Below, piece by piece: positions 53,074-61,087 of a stretch of DNA of 64,000 nucleotides. Position numbers and translations under genes: made by a program. Below the pieces are notes generated by a model. That model made no database searches and was not told the origin of the DNA. It saw nothing but the letters and a program-made list of their open reading frames with translations. Origin of the DNA: Chromobacterium alkanivorans (GTDB lineage: Bacteria; Pseudomonadota; Gammaproteobacteria; Burkholderiales; Chromobacteriaceae); contig NZ_JAFHKL010000003.1 of the NCBI RefSeq assembly GCF_016937655.1, positions 310,001 to 374,000 on the forward strand, written 5' to 3'. Position 1 is the first letter of the stretch. Each line of letters begins with the position of its first letter.

Positions 53074-53784
53074 ATGGCATTCACCTTCGCAAATATTTTC
53101 AAGAATCGTCCCCCACAACAAGCAAGCACACCGGCAGCAGTTCCCGCTCCACAGCCAAGCGCCGCGCCAACACCGCCGCAAGCCATAACGCCTATCCAGC
53201 CCGCTAGCCCAACAAGCGCGCAAACTTCCGCGCCTAGCCTGCCGCCAGTCACAGCTCAGCCCTCCGCCCCAGCCCAGCCCGCCCCTAGCTCAGCAGAGAA
53301 AAAGGGGCATGAGGGCGAGAAAGCGCTCAACGCCTGGTTCAAGCAGCACAAGCTGGCCTATGTGGGCATCTGCCAGAGCAAAAACAGCTTTGCCACCCTA
53401 TTCCATGGCACGGCCAAACGGCCGGACTTTCTGCTCCTGCTGCCCTCGCTGGGCATGATCGCCATCGACGCCAAGAACTACACCCCATCGCGCGGCGAAC
53501 TCACCCTCAGCCTGGAGGAAGAACTCAAAAAGGCGCTCACCTTTGAGCGGCTATTCCGCCTGCCGCTGTGGTACGCCTATTGCGATAAACAAAACTTGGG
53601 CCAGAACTGGTACTGGATCAGCGCGCTGAAAGCGCTGGAAGTGGGCGAAGTGCGCGATGGCAGTAATGGGCAATTCCTGGCCATCAAGATGGAGCACTTT
53701 GAAACCATCGCCAGCCCCAAGGATTTGGCCAAGCTGTATACCCATACTTTGCCGAGTTTGGAGAAGGTGGCGGCGGGGGGATGA
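53074..53784 (+). CDS. PD-(D/E)xK nuclease-like (NERD-type) protein
   Basis: A 236-residue protein. Residues 10-75 form a low-complexity Pro/Ala/Gln-rich tail, and residues 78-236 form a folded domain. The domain has GHEGEKALNAWF, then RPDFLLLLP (PD at 117-118) and MIAIDAKNYTP (D132, K134), the order expected of a restriction-endonuclease-like active site and close to NERD domains. DNA cleavage is a family-level inference. The GC-rich composition changes sharply just after its stop codon. Confidence 0.55.
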   Translation: MAFTFANIFKNRPPQQASTPAAVPAPQPSAAPTPPQAITPIQPASPTSAQTSAPSLPPVTAQPSAPAQPAPSSAEKKGHEGEKALNAWFKQHKLAYVGICQSKNSFATLFHGTAKRPDFLLLLPSLGMIAIDAKNYTPSRGELTLSLEEELKKALTFERLFRLPLWYAYCDKQNLGQNWYWISALKALEVGEVRDGSNGQFLAIKMEHFETIASPKDLAKLYTHTLPSLEKVAAGG

Positions 53785-54123
53785 TTGGAGGGAGTGGTAA
53801 TGGACTTATAACCGACAGATGCTATTTTTTTAACCGTATGACCAATGCCGACGCTTATGTACCAAATTAAAAACTCAATCGAACCTGGCATCACTTTGGC
53901 TTGACTATTCATCTAAAATAGGTAGAGCAAAAATCACTACAAGCAGCCTAAACACTTACACAAGCCAATGAATATCATACCGCCTTCTATTGATAATAAC
54001 CAAATCACATTAGCACGCATACATCAACAATATTGACACAATACAACTGTACTCTAAAAAAATATTAGATATCTTTCGGTCTCCTTATCTCATTACACAC
54101 TTCTTATCACGGGCAGCCAACCT
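53785..54123. other. AT-rich intergenic region at the left edge of an island
   Basis: Base composition drops abruptly here and stays AT-rich to about 56.58 kb. I see no gene, inverted repeat end or direct repeat in this stretch. It should hold the promoter for the two genes that follow. Confidence 0.5.
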
Positions 54124-54987
54124 ATGATTCTCAGCAAAAAAACCCTAGAATTTCTTCGAGAAATAATTAATGAAAAATCAGAATATCGATCTGGCACAAA
54201 GCTAGTAAAATTCTTTAACGATCTAGGTTTTAATGATACTTACGGGCAAGGCTTTCCTTCACGATGGATTTTCACCGAAGACCGTTTAACTAAAATAAAT
54301 GGAACCCCAACCCTTGATCAGTGCATTAAAAACACCTTCGCCCCTGTCAATTTTGTCGATAGAATTCATGCACTAGACCTCTTAATTAATGAATTCAATC
54401 AATATCTAGCCTTCGACAAGTGGAAGATTATTCGACGAGAGGCCGACATTACCTTTCAAAGGTTAGAAAAAATTGAAGTCAACAATAACAAGCCTAAAGA
54501 TTTAGAAAATGAATTTTTAAGTCGTGAATTCACAGACATTGAACTAACAGCTCTCCATCTAGAAAATGCCATTACTAACGTACTTCAACACAGGATTAAG
54601 GAAATAGAAAAATGTTTCAATTCTGGCTCCCCGCTAGCCGTAATACTTCTAGCTGGAAGTGCGCTTGAAGGCATTCTCCTTGGAGTAGCCATTCAACACC
54701 CAAGACAATTTAATTCTACCAAATCATCACCCAAAGATAGCCATTCAAAAGTTAAGCCATTTTATGAGTGGAGCCTTAGCAGCCTTATTGATGTTGCAAA
54801 AGAACTTAATTTGATACAACACGACACACACAAATTCAGCCACTCGCTTAGAGATTTTCGCAACTACATACATCCGTTTGAGCAATTGAGTTCTGGATTT
54901 TCCCCTCGGGAACATACAGCAAAAATTTGTTTGCAGGTATTGCGCGCTGCAATTCATGAAATCGGGGAAAATCTTTCTAATATATAA
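54124..54987 (+). CDS. HEPN-type putative abortive-infection protein
   Basis: A 287-residue protein coded by AT-rich DNA unlike its surroundings. The C-terminal half has a HEPN-like helical domain with the Rx6H motif R243..H250 (RDFRNYIH), which in many toxins and antiphage proteins is an RNase active site, and the helix ILLAGSALEGILLGVAI. The N-terminal part (FFNDLGFNDTYGQGFPSRW..LTKINGT) recalls N-terminal domains of AbiJ-type proteins, from memory only. With the next gene it may form a defence cassette. No partner antitoxin is recognisable. Confidence 0.55.
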   Translation: MILSKKTLEFLREIINEKSEYRSGTKLVKFFNDLGFNDTYGQGFPSRWIFTEDRLTKINGTPTLDQCIKNTFAPVNFVDRIHALDLLINEFNQYLAFDKWKIIRREADITFQRLEKIEVNNNKPKDLENEFLSREFTDIELTALHLENAITNVLQHRIKEIEKCFNSGSPLAVILLAGSALEGILLGVAIQHPRQFNSTKSSPKDSHSKVKPFYEWSLSSLIDVAKELNLIQHDTHKFSHSLRDFRNYIHPFEQLSSGFSPREHTAKICLQVLRAAIHEIGENLSNI

Positions 54988-55062
54988 ATGCATAGCACTA
55001 TAACCTAGCAAGCCCCCCAAAGCCCGCCGATCAACTTCATACTAAAACCACAGGGAGTCAAC

Positions 55063-56475
55063 ATGTCTTATGCTTTAATCGACAACGCCTCACTGACTGC
55101 AGTGCAACGAGTTATGGGTCAGATCACAGTTCAGAATCCAGATACCATCAATGGCGATCTTGTGGCTCTCGAAAATTTTTTACATGCAATTCTATTCTAC
55201 GACAAATTAATTTGCATTGACAACTACAAGCCAGAACATGTGCAAACACGAAAGAACATTTTTAATTTTATTGAATTTCTTTCACCAAAAGACTTTGATC
55301 TTAAGGCACTTGAGACTAAAACCATATCTGAAGCAAAAAATGTACGTCCTGAAATTAGGGGCGGAGAATTTGTTGACAATGATTTTCGTGAATTTCTTAA
55401 CCTATTGAAGATGAATATGATTTGCACTTGGGATCTTCGCTCAAGCGTCTACTACTTGACGATGAAGATGCTCGGCGAACCAAATACACAAGAGTTTCAA
55501 AAGTACAGCGAAATTAGTTCTGCAATTTTCAACGAACTATCCGACGTAAACGAAACTCGTGGACGATGGAATAAAGACATTACATTAATCGGCTCCGATG
55601 GCCACATCCACTCTCAAGAAGAAATGAGACGAGCAGCGATAGAAAAAAACCGTGGCTTCGGAGGTACAACTCGAGCACTGGATATGTTTATCGCATCCCT
55701 AAATTGGATCTCCTACAAATCAATCTATTACAGTCTTGCTGCAAAACATTTTAAAGCAGACACTTTTCTACATCCAATTCGGCATGCATATCAGATTCAC
55801 TGGATGAGAAAAACGGGCGCCTATGGACACGACTTCACAGCAAAACTAGTCGAATCCCTTTCAAAAAATCTGTCCACCTCAATCTCCGAAGTCATAGACA
55901 ACGGACGAACAGCAGCCATTTCAATTGAACTCCCTATTTTCTCCGCATGGCTTACTGCTCAGACCGGTAATGTTTCTCAAATCATTCAATCAGCACGAGA
56001 CCTCAGGGACACTCATGACTTCCAAGAGATACGAGAACTCTTACGAAAAATTCGAATTTCTTACGATGAATCGGGCATAGCCCGTGCCAACAAGTCTATC
56101 GAGAAATGGAAAAAGGAAATTGATAAAGCCGCTAAAAACTTAAAACGGCAATATGGCATTAATACAGATCAGGGAATTCAAGGAAGCTTCCTTATAAAAG
56201 TCTACAACTCGATCGCCGCAGTAAAAAGTCTACCTCAATTTCCCGAGTTTAACTTCAAAATACCACTCCCTGAATTCATTCAGGCCAACAATTCGTCATG
56301 CTTTTCAAATTTATACAAAAACATTACAGGCGAACTAACAGCAGTAGAACGGCTTGGGAGCCTTCGAGATATGATGGCTTCGAAATTCAGGATTGACAGT
56401 ACGTGCTACCTCGCCCCTAAAACTGAGTCTCCTAGGTTTCGAAACTATGCATCGGATTGGAAGTTGCCCATGTAA
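55063..56475 (+). CDS. Unknown 470-residue protein of the AT-rich island
   Basis: A 470-residue soluble protein that I do not recognise. It is coded by the same AT-rich DNA as the HEPN gene and begins 75 bases after it with GGGAG before the ATG, so the pair may be one operon. It is mostly helical by eye, with a long charged region (about 330-370, rich in Lys/Glu/Arg) that may be a coiled coil. No membrane helix or signal peptide is seen. Its place beside a HEPN protein suggests a partner or sensor role, which is a guess. Confidence 0.6.
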   Translation: MSYALIDNASLTAVQRVMGQITVQNPDTINGDLVALENFLHAILFYDKLICIDNYKPEHVQTRKNIFNFIEFLSPKDFDLKALETKTISEAKNVRPEIRGGEFVDNDFREFLNLLKMNMICTWDLRSSVYYLTMKMLGEPNTQEFQKYSEISSAIFNELSDVNETRGRWNKDITLIGSDGHIHSQEEMRRAAIEKNRGFGGTTRALDMFIASLNWISYKSIYYSLAAKHFKADTFLHPIRHAYQIHWMRKTGAYGHDFTAKLVESLSKNLSTSISEVIDNGRTAAISIELPIFSAWLTAQTGNVSQIIQSARDLRDTHDFQEIRELLRKIRISYDESGIARANKSIEKWKKEIDKAAKNLKRQYGINTDQGIQGSFLIKVYNSIAAVKSLPQFPEFNFKIPLPEFIQANNSSCFSNLYKNITGELTAVERLGSLRDMMASKFRIDSTCYLAPKTESPRFRNYASDWKLPM

Positions 56476-56596
56476 TAGTTGTTCTCATCCCCCAATCCGG
56501 TGAACAACTGCAAATAGGATGCTCTCTGAGCAGTAATGCAAGCGCGGCAATATAAATGACAAACAAATCAGGCACTAAGCATAGTGGCCTCCAGAC

Positions 56597-56630
56597 AAAA
56601 AAAAGCCCTCCCAGATCGGGAGGGCTTTGT
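56597..56630. terminator. Bidirectional terminator at the right edge of the island
   Basis: The stem AAGCCCTCCC / GGGAGGGCTT is bounded by an A-run on the left (56597-56604) and T residues on the right. It can serve both the island genes and the minus-strand isomerase gene. Confidence 0.8.
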
Positions 56631-56649
56631 TTATGTGAGGCCGGTGCTA

Positions 56650-57126
56650 TCAGTGCTGATGCCCGTGCTCGCCGTGCACATGCTGGTGAGCGATTTCCTC
56701 AGCCGTGGCCGCGCGCACGTCCACCACTTTGACGACAAAGCGCAGGGCTTTGCCGCACAGCGGGTGGTTGCCGTCCAACAATACCGTGGGGCCTTTGATC
56801 TTGGTGACGAAGTAGTAACGCGGCTCGCCATCCGGGCCGATGCGCTGGATTTGGCCGCCCACCTTCACGCCGGGCGGGAAGTCCGCCTTGGGCATGGTGG
56901 TGACCAGGGCTTCGTCGCGGGCGCCGAAGGTGTCTTCGGTGGCCAGTTCCAGCGTGGTTTGAAAACCCGATTCCTGGCCTTCCAGCGCGGCTTCCAGCTT
57001 GGCGAACAGGTTGTCGTAATCGCCGTGCAGGTAGGAGACGGGCTTCTTGCCATCGTCGTAAACCAGGCCCTGGCTGTCGGTAACTTTCATGCGCAGGGTA
57101 ACGGCGGTGTTGGCGGTGATTTTCAT
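56650..57126 (-). CDS. FKBP-type peptidyl-prolyl isomerase (SlyD-like)
   Basis: A 158-residue cytoplasmic isomerase of the SlyD/SlpA family, with the FKBP core (LRMKVTDSQGLVYDDGKKPVSYLHG) interrupted by the insert-in-flap chaperone domain (about 65-125) and a short His-rich C-terminus (HVHGEHGHQH), which in SlyD binds nickel or zinc. It helps folding and may supply metal. I chose ATG 57126; the ribosome site is weak. It is a single-gene unit. Confidence 0.85.
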   Translation of the reverse strand: MKITANTAVTLRMKVTDSQGLVYDDGKKPVSYLHGDYDNLFAKLEAALEGQESGFQTTLELATEDTFGARDEALVTTMPKADFPPGVKVGGQIQRIGPDGEPRYYFVTKIKGPTVLLDGNHPLCGKALRFVVKVVDVRAATAEEIAHQHVHGEHGHQH

Positions 57127-57247
57127 GGCGAGCAATAACAAAAAAATGGAAGCGGGAAGGTTCTCAGTTCAGCGAGGGAGTGTCAACCGAAACACCCCTG
57201 CTTTGCTGGATACGAATGTGGCTGTTTTCCGGAGCAACCCTCCCTCA

Positions 57248-57274
57248 ACAGCCAGCCCCGAAGGGGCCGGCTGT
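57248..57274 (-). terminator. Hairpin after the 173-residue gene
   Basis: The stem ACAGCC(A)GCCCC / GGGGC(C)GGCTGT with a three-base loop lies 10 bases past the stop codon of the minus-strand gene. A T-run is not clear. Confidence 0.5.
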
Positions 57275-57284
57275 CCTTACCAGC

Positions 57285-57806
57285 TTAGCTCCTCTTCTTC
57301 CGCCTCGGCTTCCGGTGCAAGGTTTCCAGCTCGTCCAGGCTGAGATGGAAGCGTTGCATCGCCTCCACGTGCTGCGCCAGGTCCACCTGTTGCGCCCCCA
57401 AGTTCAGCAGCACCTCCAGATAGTTGAAGAAGCTTTTGCACATGCTGCGGCGGTGGCTGCGGTCGCGGAAATCCATATCGCTGGCGATGCGGAACAGCAG
57501 CCCGCGCCCGGAGTGCTGGCGGTTGAGTTTCAGCATCTGTGCCAGATGGGCGGCGTACTGGCGGCCCAAGGCGCAGGCTTCAAACTCATCCTTAGGCTCG
57601 GCCGGCTGCCAGTAATGTGGATAGGTGCGGCCAGCAATGCGGCGGATGAAGGGCAGGCTGAGGTCTTTGGCGTGGGGGCCGGCAAACCGGTAGCGCGAGC
57701 GTGGACCTAGCGGCGGGAGTGGAGAGGCGTCCTGATGAACGTCTTGGGTTTCAGTAGCGGACGAAGTGAGTTCGATGCCTAGCACCGGACGGACTAGCTT
57801 TACCAT
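57285..57806 (-). CDS. Hypothetical protein downstream of immunity RNA locus 2
   Basis: A 173-residue soluble protein rich in Arg, Leu and His with a basic C-terminus (HRKPRRKKRS). I do not recognise it. I chose ATG 57806, with AGGAGG six bases upstream; the frame continues upstream from a GTG but without such a site. Its start lies 62 bases from the edge of the structured RNA locus at 57868-58038. It could be a phage or satellite gene controlled by that locus, which is an inference. Confidence 0.65.
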   Translation of the reverse strand: MVKLVRPVLGIELTSSATETQDVHQDASPLPPLGPRSRYRFAGPHAKDLSLPFIRRIAGRTYPHYWQPAEPKDEFEACALGRQYAAHLAQMLKLNRQHSGRGLLFRIASDMDFRDRSHRRSMCKSFFNYLEVLLNLGAQQVDLAQHVEAMQRFHLSLDELETLHRKPRRKKRS

Positions 57807-57867
57807 TTGCAGCCTCCTGAGCAGAAGGGCCCGGCCGCAAGGCGGCAGGGCGGGCACATGACAAGAG

Positions 57868-58038
57868 TTGGTCTACCGGTGAGCTACTGCGAAAGCCGGC
57901 GCGCCCGCGAGGGCGCCACTTGCCACGGCCCGCCCGAATAGGCAAAGCAATGGCAACGGATACGCTGTGGAAACAGCGCATCCGCGGCAGTAGCTCATAC
58001 TCGGGAGACCAATCCCGAGCGCCGCGATTGCTGCGGCG
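57868..58038 (+). ncRNA. P4 CI / P1 C4-like antisense immunity RNA locus 2
   Basis: Antisense segments a' TTGGTCT (57868-57874) and b' GAGCTACTGC (57881-57890) are perfectly complementary to b GCAGTAGCTC (57987-57996) and a AGACCAA (58006-58012). The b-to-a gap is nine bases, as at 30.2 kb. Between them lie an AGCCGGC..GCCCGCGAGGGC hairpin and a GGAT.CGCTGT/ACAGCG.ATCC hairpin. After them lie CTCGGGA/TCCCGAG (58000-58019) and CGCCGC/GCGGCG (58020-58038) with a GATTGC loop, then ATTGTTGG. The order and loops match the 30.2 kb locus while the pairing sequences differ. The sense strand is assigned from the order a'-b'-b-a. Confidence 0.5.
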
Positions 58039-58183
58039 CGGGGGCTATTGTTGGGGAGGAGCGGGAGGGCGTCAAGCCGGCGGGGTCTTTAGGAGCCGAA
58101 TGGCTGCAAGTCACTCGCCAACACACCATTTGACGTACTAGCAGCCTAAGCATCGCTATTGGGCTGTCCTGTTGGTGGCAGGC

Positions 58184-58891
58184 CTACATTTCGGCCTCAA
58201 CCTCCCAACCTAAAACCGGGCCTTTGAAGTAAGCACCCGTTGCAACCATCGCCTCAACTTCCAGCTGAGAGGGGAAGCCATCCGCGTATTTGCTCCATTT
58301 CTCCATCACATAGCCAGTCCACCACTGGCTGGCATCCACGAGATGAACCTTGCCCTCATATACCGACTTGAACTCGTAGCCCTCAGACCGTAACTGCTCC
58401 ACAGCCACGCTCAGAGCCTCTTGGTAGTCTTGAGCCGCCACGAAAAAACACACGATGGCTGCCTTCCATTCCGCGGGCATGTCAAGGTTCGTCCCCCTTC
58501 CCACCACGATGGGACATTCAAAAAGCTTGGTTTCCGACAATAGAATTGGAGGACAAGAAGATGTTATTTCTTGCAATATCTCATTTGGAATGGCATCGAA
58601 AAAAACGATGTCCATCGGGATGACTCCGGAGAAGGCAGCCGCAACTTCTGGTCTTTGGCTGTCAGACTTGCCTGGCGCATCAAGTACCAAACAAATACGC
58701 TGCTGCTCTTCATGCGCATATTGCAACTTGGCCAAATACCCGTTTTTGAGGCCAATGCCCAATAGTCGTTTAGCAATTTCAATACGAAGTGCATTAAGCC
58801 CTGTACCTTGAACACTCCCCGCAAACTTTATTGTCGCCGCAGCCTGTTGAATAGTTTTGACCGGTTTTTTCCCGAATAACTTACTGAACAT
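58184..58891 (-). CDS. Hypothetical cytoplasmic protein
   Basis: A 235-residue protein starting MFSKLFGKKPVKTIQQ with no signal peptide. It has alternating strands and helices and a Trp-rich late segment (DASQWWTGYVMEKWSKYADGF). I do not recognise a family. The base composition is intermediate between the AT-rich island and the core genome. Lone genes of this size and composition near accessory regions are sometimes immunity or effector-related proteins; nothing here proves that. Confidence 0.65.
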   Translation of the reverse strand: MFSKLFGKKPVKTIQQAAATIKFAGSVQGTGLNALRIEIAKRLLGIGLKNGYLAKLQYAHEEQQRICLVLDAPGKSDSQRPEVAAAFSGVIPMDIVFFDAIPNEILQEITSSCPPILLSETKLFECPIVVGRGTNLDMPAEWKAAIVCFFVAAQDYQEALSVAVEQLRSEGYEFKSVYEGKVHLVDASQWWTGYVMEKWSKYADGFPSQLEVEAMVATGAYFKGPVLGWEVEAEM

Positions 58892-58964
58892 AAACTACCT
58901 AAATTTAATAAAAAAGAGGGCTGCTAACCTGTGCAACCCAATATTGTAGTTTTACCAGCGGCTC

Positions 58965-59900
58965 TTAAGACAAAGGCACCGCATCCGCCGCCGATCCCGC
59001 CTGAGCATTAACCAGGGTGACGATGAAATCCCGCATCCAACGCTGGCCGGGATGTTGCTGGGTGCGGTCGTGCCAGGCCATGCCCACTTCGAAGCCTTCG
59101 GTGGGCAGCGGAAACTCCACTTGCTTCAGCGCGTCGCCGCGGTCTTGCACCAGTCGCTGCGGCACCAGCGCGACAAAGTCGGACTGCGCCACCATTTCCG
59201 GCACAAACAGGAAGGACGCGGCGGACAAGGCCACGTTGCGGCGCAGGCCCAGCGCCGCCAGCGTGCGGTCCACCGGGGTGAAGAAGCCGTTGCCGTCCAA
59301 GGACACGATGACGTGGTCCAGCGCCACGTATTCTTCCACGCTCAAGCCTTCCTTCAGGCCCGGGTGATCGTGGCGGCCAATCAACACATAGTGTTCGTCG
59401 AACAGCCGGCAGCTGTGCAGTTTGGACGGGGCCGCCGGCGGGGTTAGCAGCGCCAGGTCCAGATCGCCCTGCTCCAGCTGCGCTTCCAGGTGGTGCAGGT
59501 CCAGATTGCGCACCGCCACCCGCACGCCGGGCGCGCTCTTGCGCAGCTCCCGCGCCAGCGGAATCAGCAGCGCGGCTTGCAGGTAGTCGGTGCAGGCGAT
59601 GGCCACGGTCAGCTCAGCGCTGGCCGGTTCAAAATCCTGGTGCCCGGCCACGGTGGCGCGTACTTCGTTCAGCGCCTTGCGCAAGGGCTCGAACATTTCC
59701 AGCGCCTTGGCCGTGGGATACATGCCGCGGTGGACGGCCACCAGCAGCGGGTCGTCAAACAACTCGCGCAGGCGGTTCAATTGCGCGCTCACCGCCGGCT
59801 GGCTCAAGCTCAGCCGCGCGGCCGCGCGGGTCACGTTCTGTTCCACCAGCAAGGCTTCCAGCGTTACCAGCAGATTGAGGTCGAGTCGTTTGGTATCCAT
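58965..59900 (-). CDS. LysR-family transcriptional regulator
   Basis: A 311-residue regulator with an N-terminal winged helix (LNLLVTLEALLVEQNVTRAAARLSLSQPAVSAQLNRLRELFDDPLL) and a LysR substrate-binding domain. I chose ATG 59900 (MDTKRLDLNLL), the usual LysR N-terminus; a longer in-frame start exists at 59936. It is divergent from the quinone reductase gene and probably controls it. Confidence 0.85.
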   Translation of the reverse strand: MDTKRLDLNLLVTLEALLVEQNVTRAAARLSLSQPAVSAQLNRLRELFDDPLLVAVHRGMYPTAKALEMFEPLRKALNEVRATVAGHQDFEPASAELTVAIACTDYLQAALLIPLARELRKSAPGVRVAVRNLDLHHLEAQLEQGDLDLALLTPPAAPSKLHSCRLFDEHYVLIGRHDHPGLKEGLSVEEYVALDHVIVSLDGNGFFTPVDRTLAALGLRRNVALSAASFLFVPEMVAQSDFVALVPQRLVQDRGDALKQVEFPLPTEGFEVGMAWHDRTQQHPGQRWMRDFIVTLVNAQAGSAADAVPLS

Positions 59901-59994
59901 CTGATGAATAGTAAGCAATAAAAACCGTGATTTCACGAATAGTTGAGCGCGCGTCAGACTGACGGCTTTCCACCTTTAAACGCTTGGAGGCCGC

Positions 59995-60768
59995 ATGAAG
60001 CAACACGCCCTAATCATCCACGCCCATCCGGACCCGGCGTCGCTAACCGCCCAATTCGCCGCGCTGGCGCGGCAGACTTTGCAACAGCAGGGCTACGGCG
60101 TGATGGAGTCCGACCTCTACGCAATGGGCTGGAAAGCCGGCGCCGACGCGCAGGATTTCCCGGACCGGATCAATCCACAGCGCTTATTCCTGATCTCCGA
60201 ATCCCAGCACGCTTACGCCAATGGCCGGCAGAGCGCCGACGTGGCGGCTGAACAGCAAAAGTTGCTGGCGGCGGACTTGGTGATCATGCTGTTTCCGCTG
60301 TGGTGGTACGGCCTGCCCGCCTTGCTCAAGGGCTGGATTGACCGAGTCTACGCTTACGGCTTCGCCTATGGCTACCGCAACGAGGGCAACCGCTGGCGCT
60401 ATGGCGACGGCGCCCTAAGCGGCAAACGCGCGATGCTGGCCGCAATGGTGGGCGGGCCGGAGCGGGACTACGGTCCGCGCGGCATCAACGGGCCGCTGGA
60501 GCAACTGTTGTTTCCGGTGACACACGGCTGCCTGTTCTACCCCGGCATGGCGGTGCTGCCCACACACGCGGTGTACGACGCCAACCGTCTTTCCGCCACC
60601 GATATGGACGCGGCCAAGGACGCCTGGCGGCAAAGACTGCTTGGGGTGTGGGACGAAGCGCCCATCCCCTTCCGCCGCCAGAACGGCGGCGATTACCCGG
60701 ACGGCCACGCGCTGGGCGCGGAGGTGGCGGCCGGCGCCAGCGGGCTGGCGGCGCATATCGCCGGCTGA
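59995..60768 (+). CDS. NAD(P)H dehydrogenase (quinone), flavodoxin-like fold
   Basis: A 257-residue flavoprotein of the flavodoxin_2/NQO1 family. The N-terminal strand and phosphate loop (ALIIHAHPDPASLTAQFA) bind the flavin. LVIMLFPLWWYGLPALLKGWIDRV is the family signature, and GGPERDYGPRGINGP follows. It reduces quinones or related electrophiles with NAD(P)H. Divergent from a LysR gene, a layout common for inducible stress reductases. Confidence 0.85.
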   Translation: MKQHALIIHAHPDPASLTAQFAALARQTLQQQGYGVMESDLYAMGWKAGADAQDFPDRINPQRLFLISESQHAYANGRQSADVAAEQQKLLAADLVIMLFPLWWYGLPALLKGWIDRVYAYGFAYGYRNEGNRWRYGDGALSGKRAMLAAMVGGPERDYGPRGINGPLEQLLFPVTHGCLFYPGMAVLPTHAVYDANRLSATDMDAAKDAWRQRLLGVWDEAPIPFRRQNGGDYPDGHALGAEVAAGASGLAAHIAG

Positions 60769-61087
60769 CGGCGCAGCCGCGGCGCATGCGTATTGCATCG
60801 CCGCGGCTTCTGCGTTACCATGCCGGCCTTTCTTTCATCACGCAGCCAAGGAGACCATCATGCGGCATACAGCATCCTTCCTGGCAGAGCGCGCCCAAGC
60901 TTGATCGATTCCCCCGCGCCCGGCATTGCCGCCGCGCGCGTCGAATGGCCTCCGGCCCCGGCTCTGCCCTAGCCAACTCATTTCCTTCAATACCGTTTTA
61001 CTGAACCCTCCGGCTCAGGACCGCATTGCGCCTGCGCGCTCGTTGCGCCAGGCCGCCGCCGTCGCGCCGGATTGGGTGGGATTACTC
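60769..61087. other. Leader region of the rtcB2-prfH pair with a 14-codon ORF
   Basis: A GC-rich inverted repeat (GCCGCGGCG..CGCCGCGGC) lies near 60777-60820. A 14-codon frame, MRHTASFLAERAQA (60860-60904), has a good ribosome site (AAGGAG seven bases before ATG) and could be a leader peptide or the start of a decayed gene. No sigma-54 promoter of the rtcBA kind is evident. Confidence 0.4.

Noticed and set aside
57868-57900. tRNA-like segment (TAGCTCACCGGTAGACC on the minus strand resembles a D arm)
   Set aside because: No acceptor stem, anticodon arm or T arm can be formed around it. It is better explained as the antisense segments of the immunity-RNA locus.
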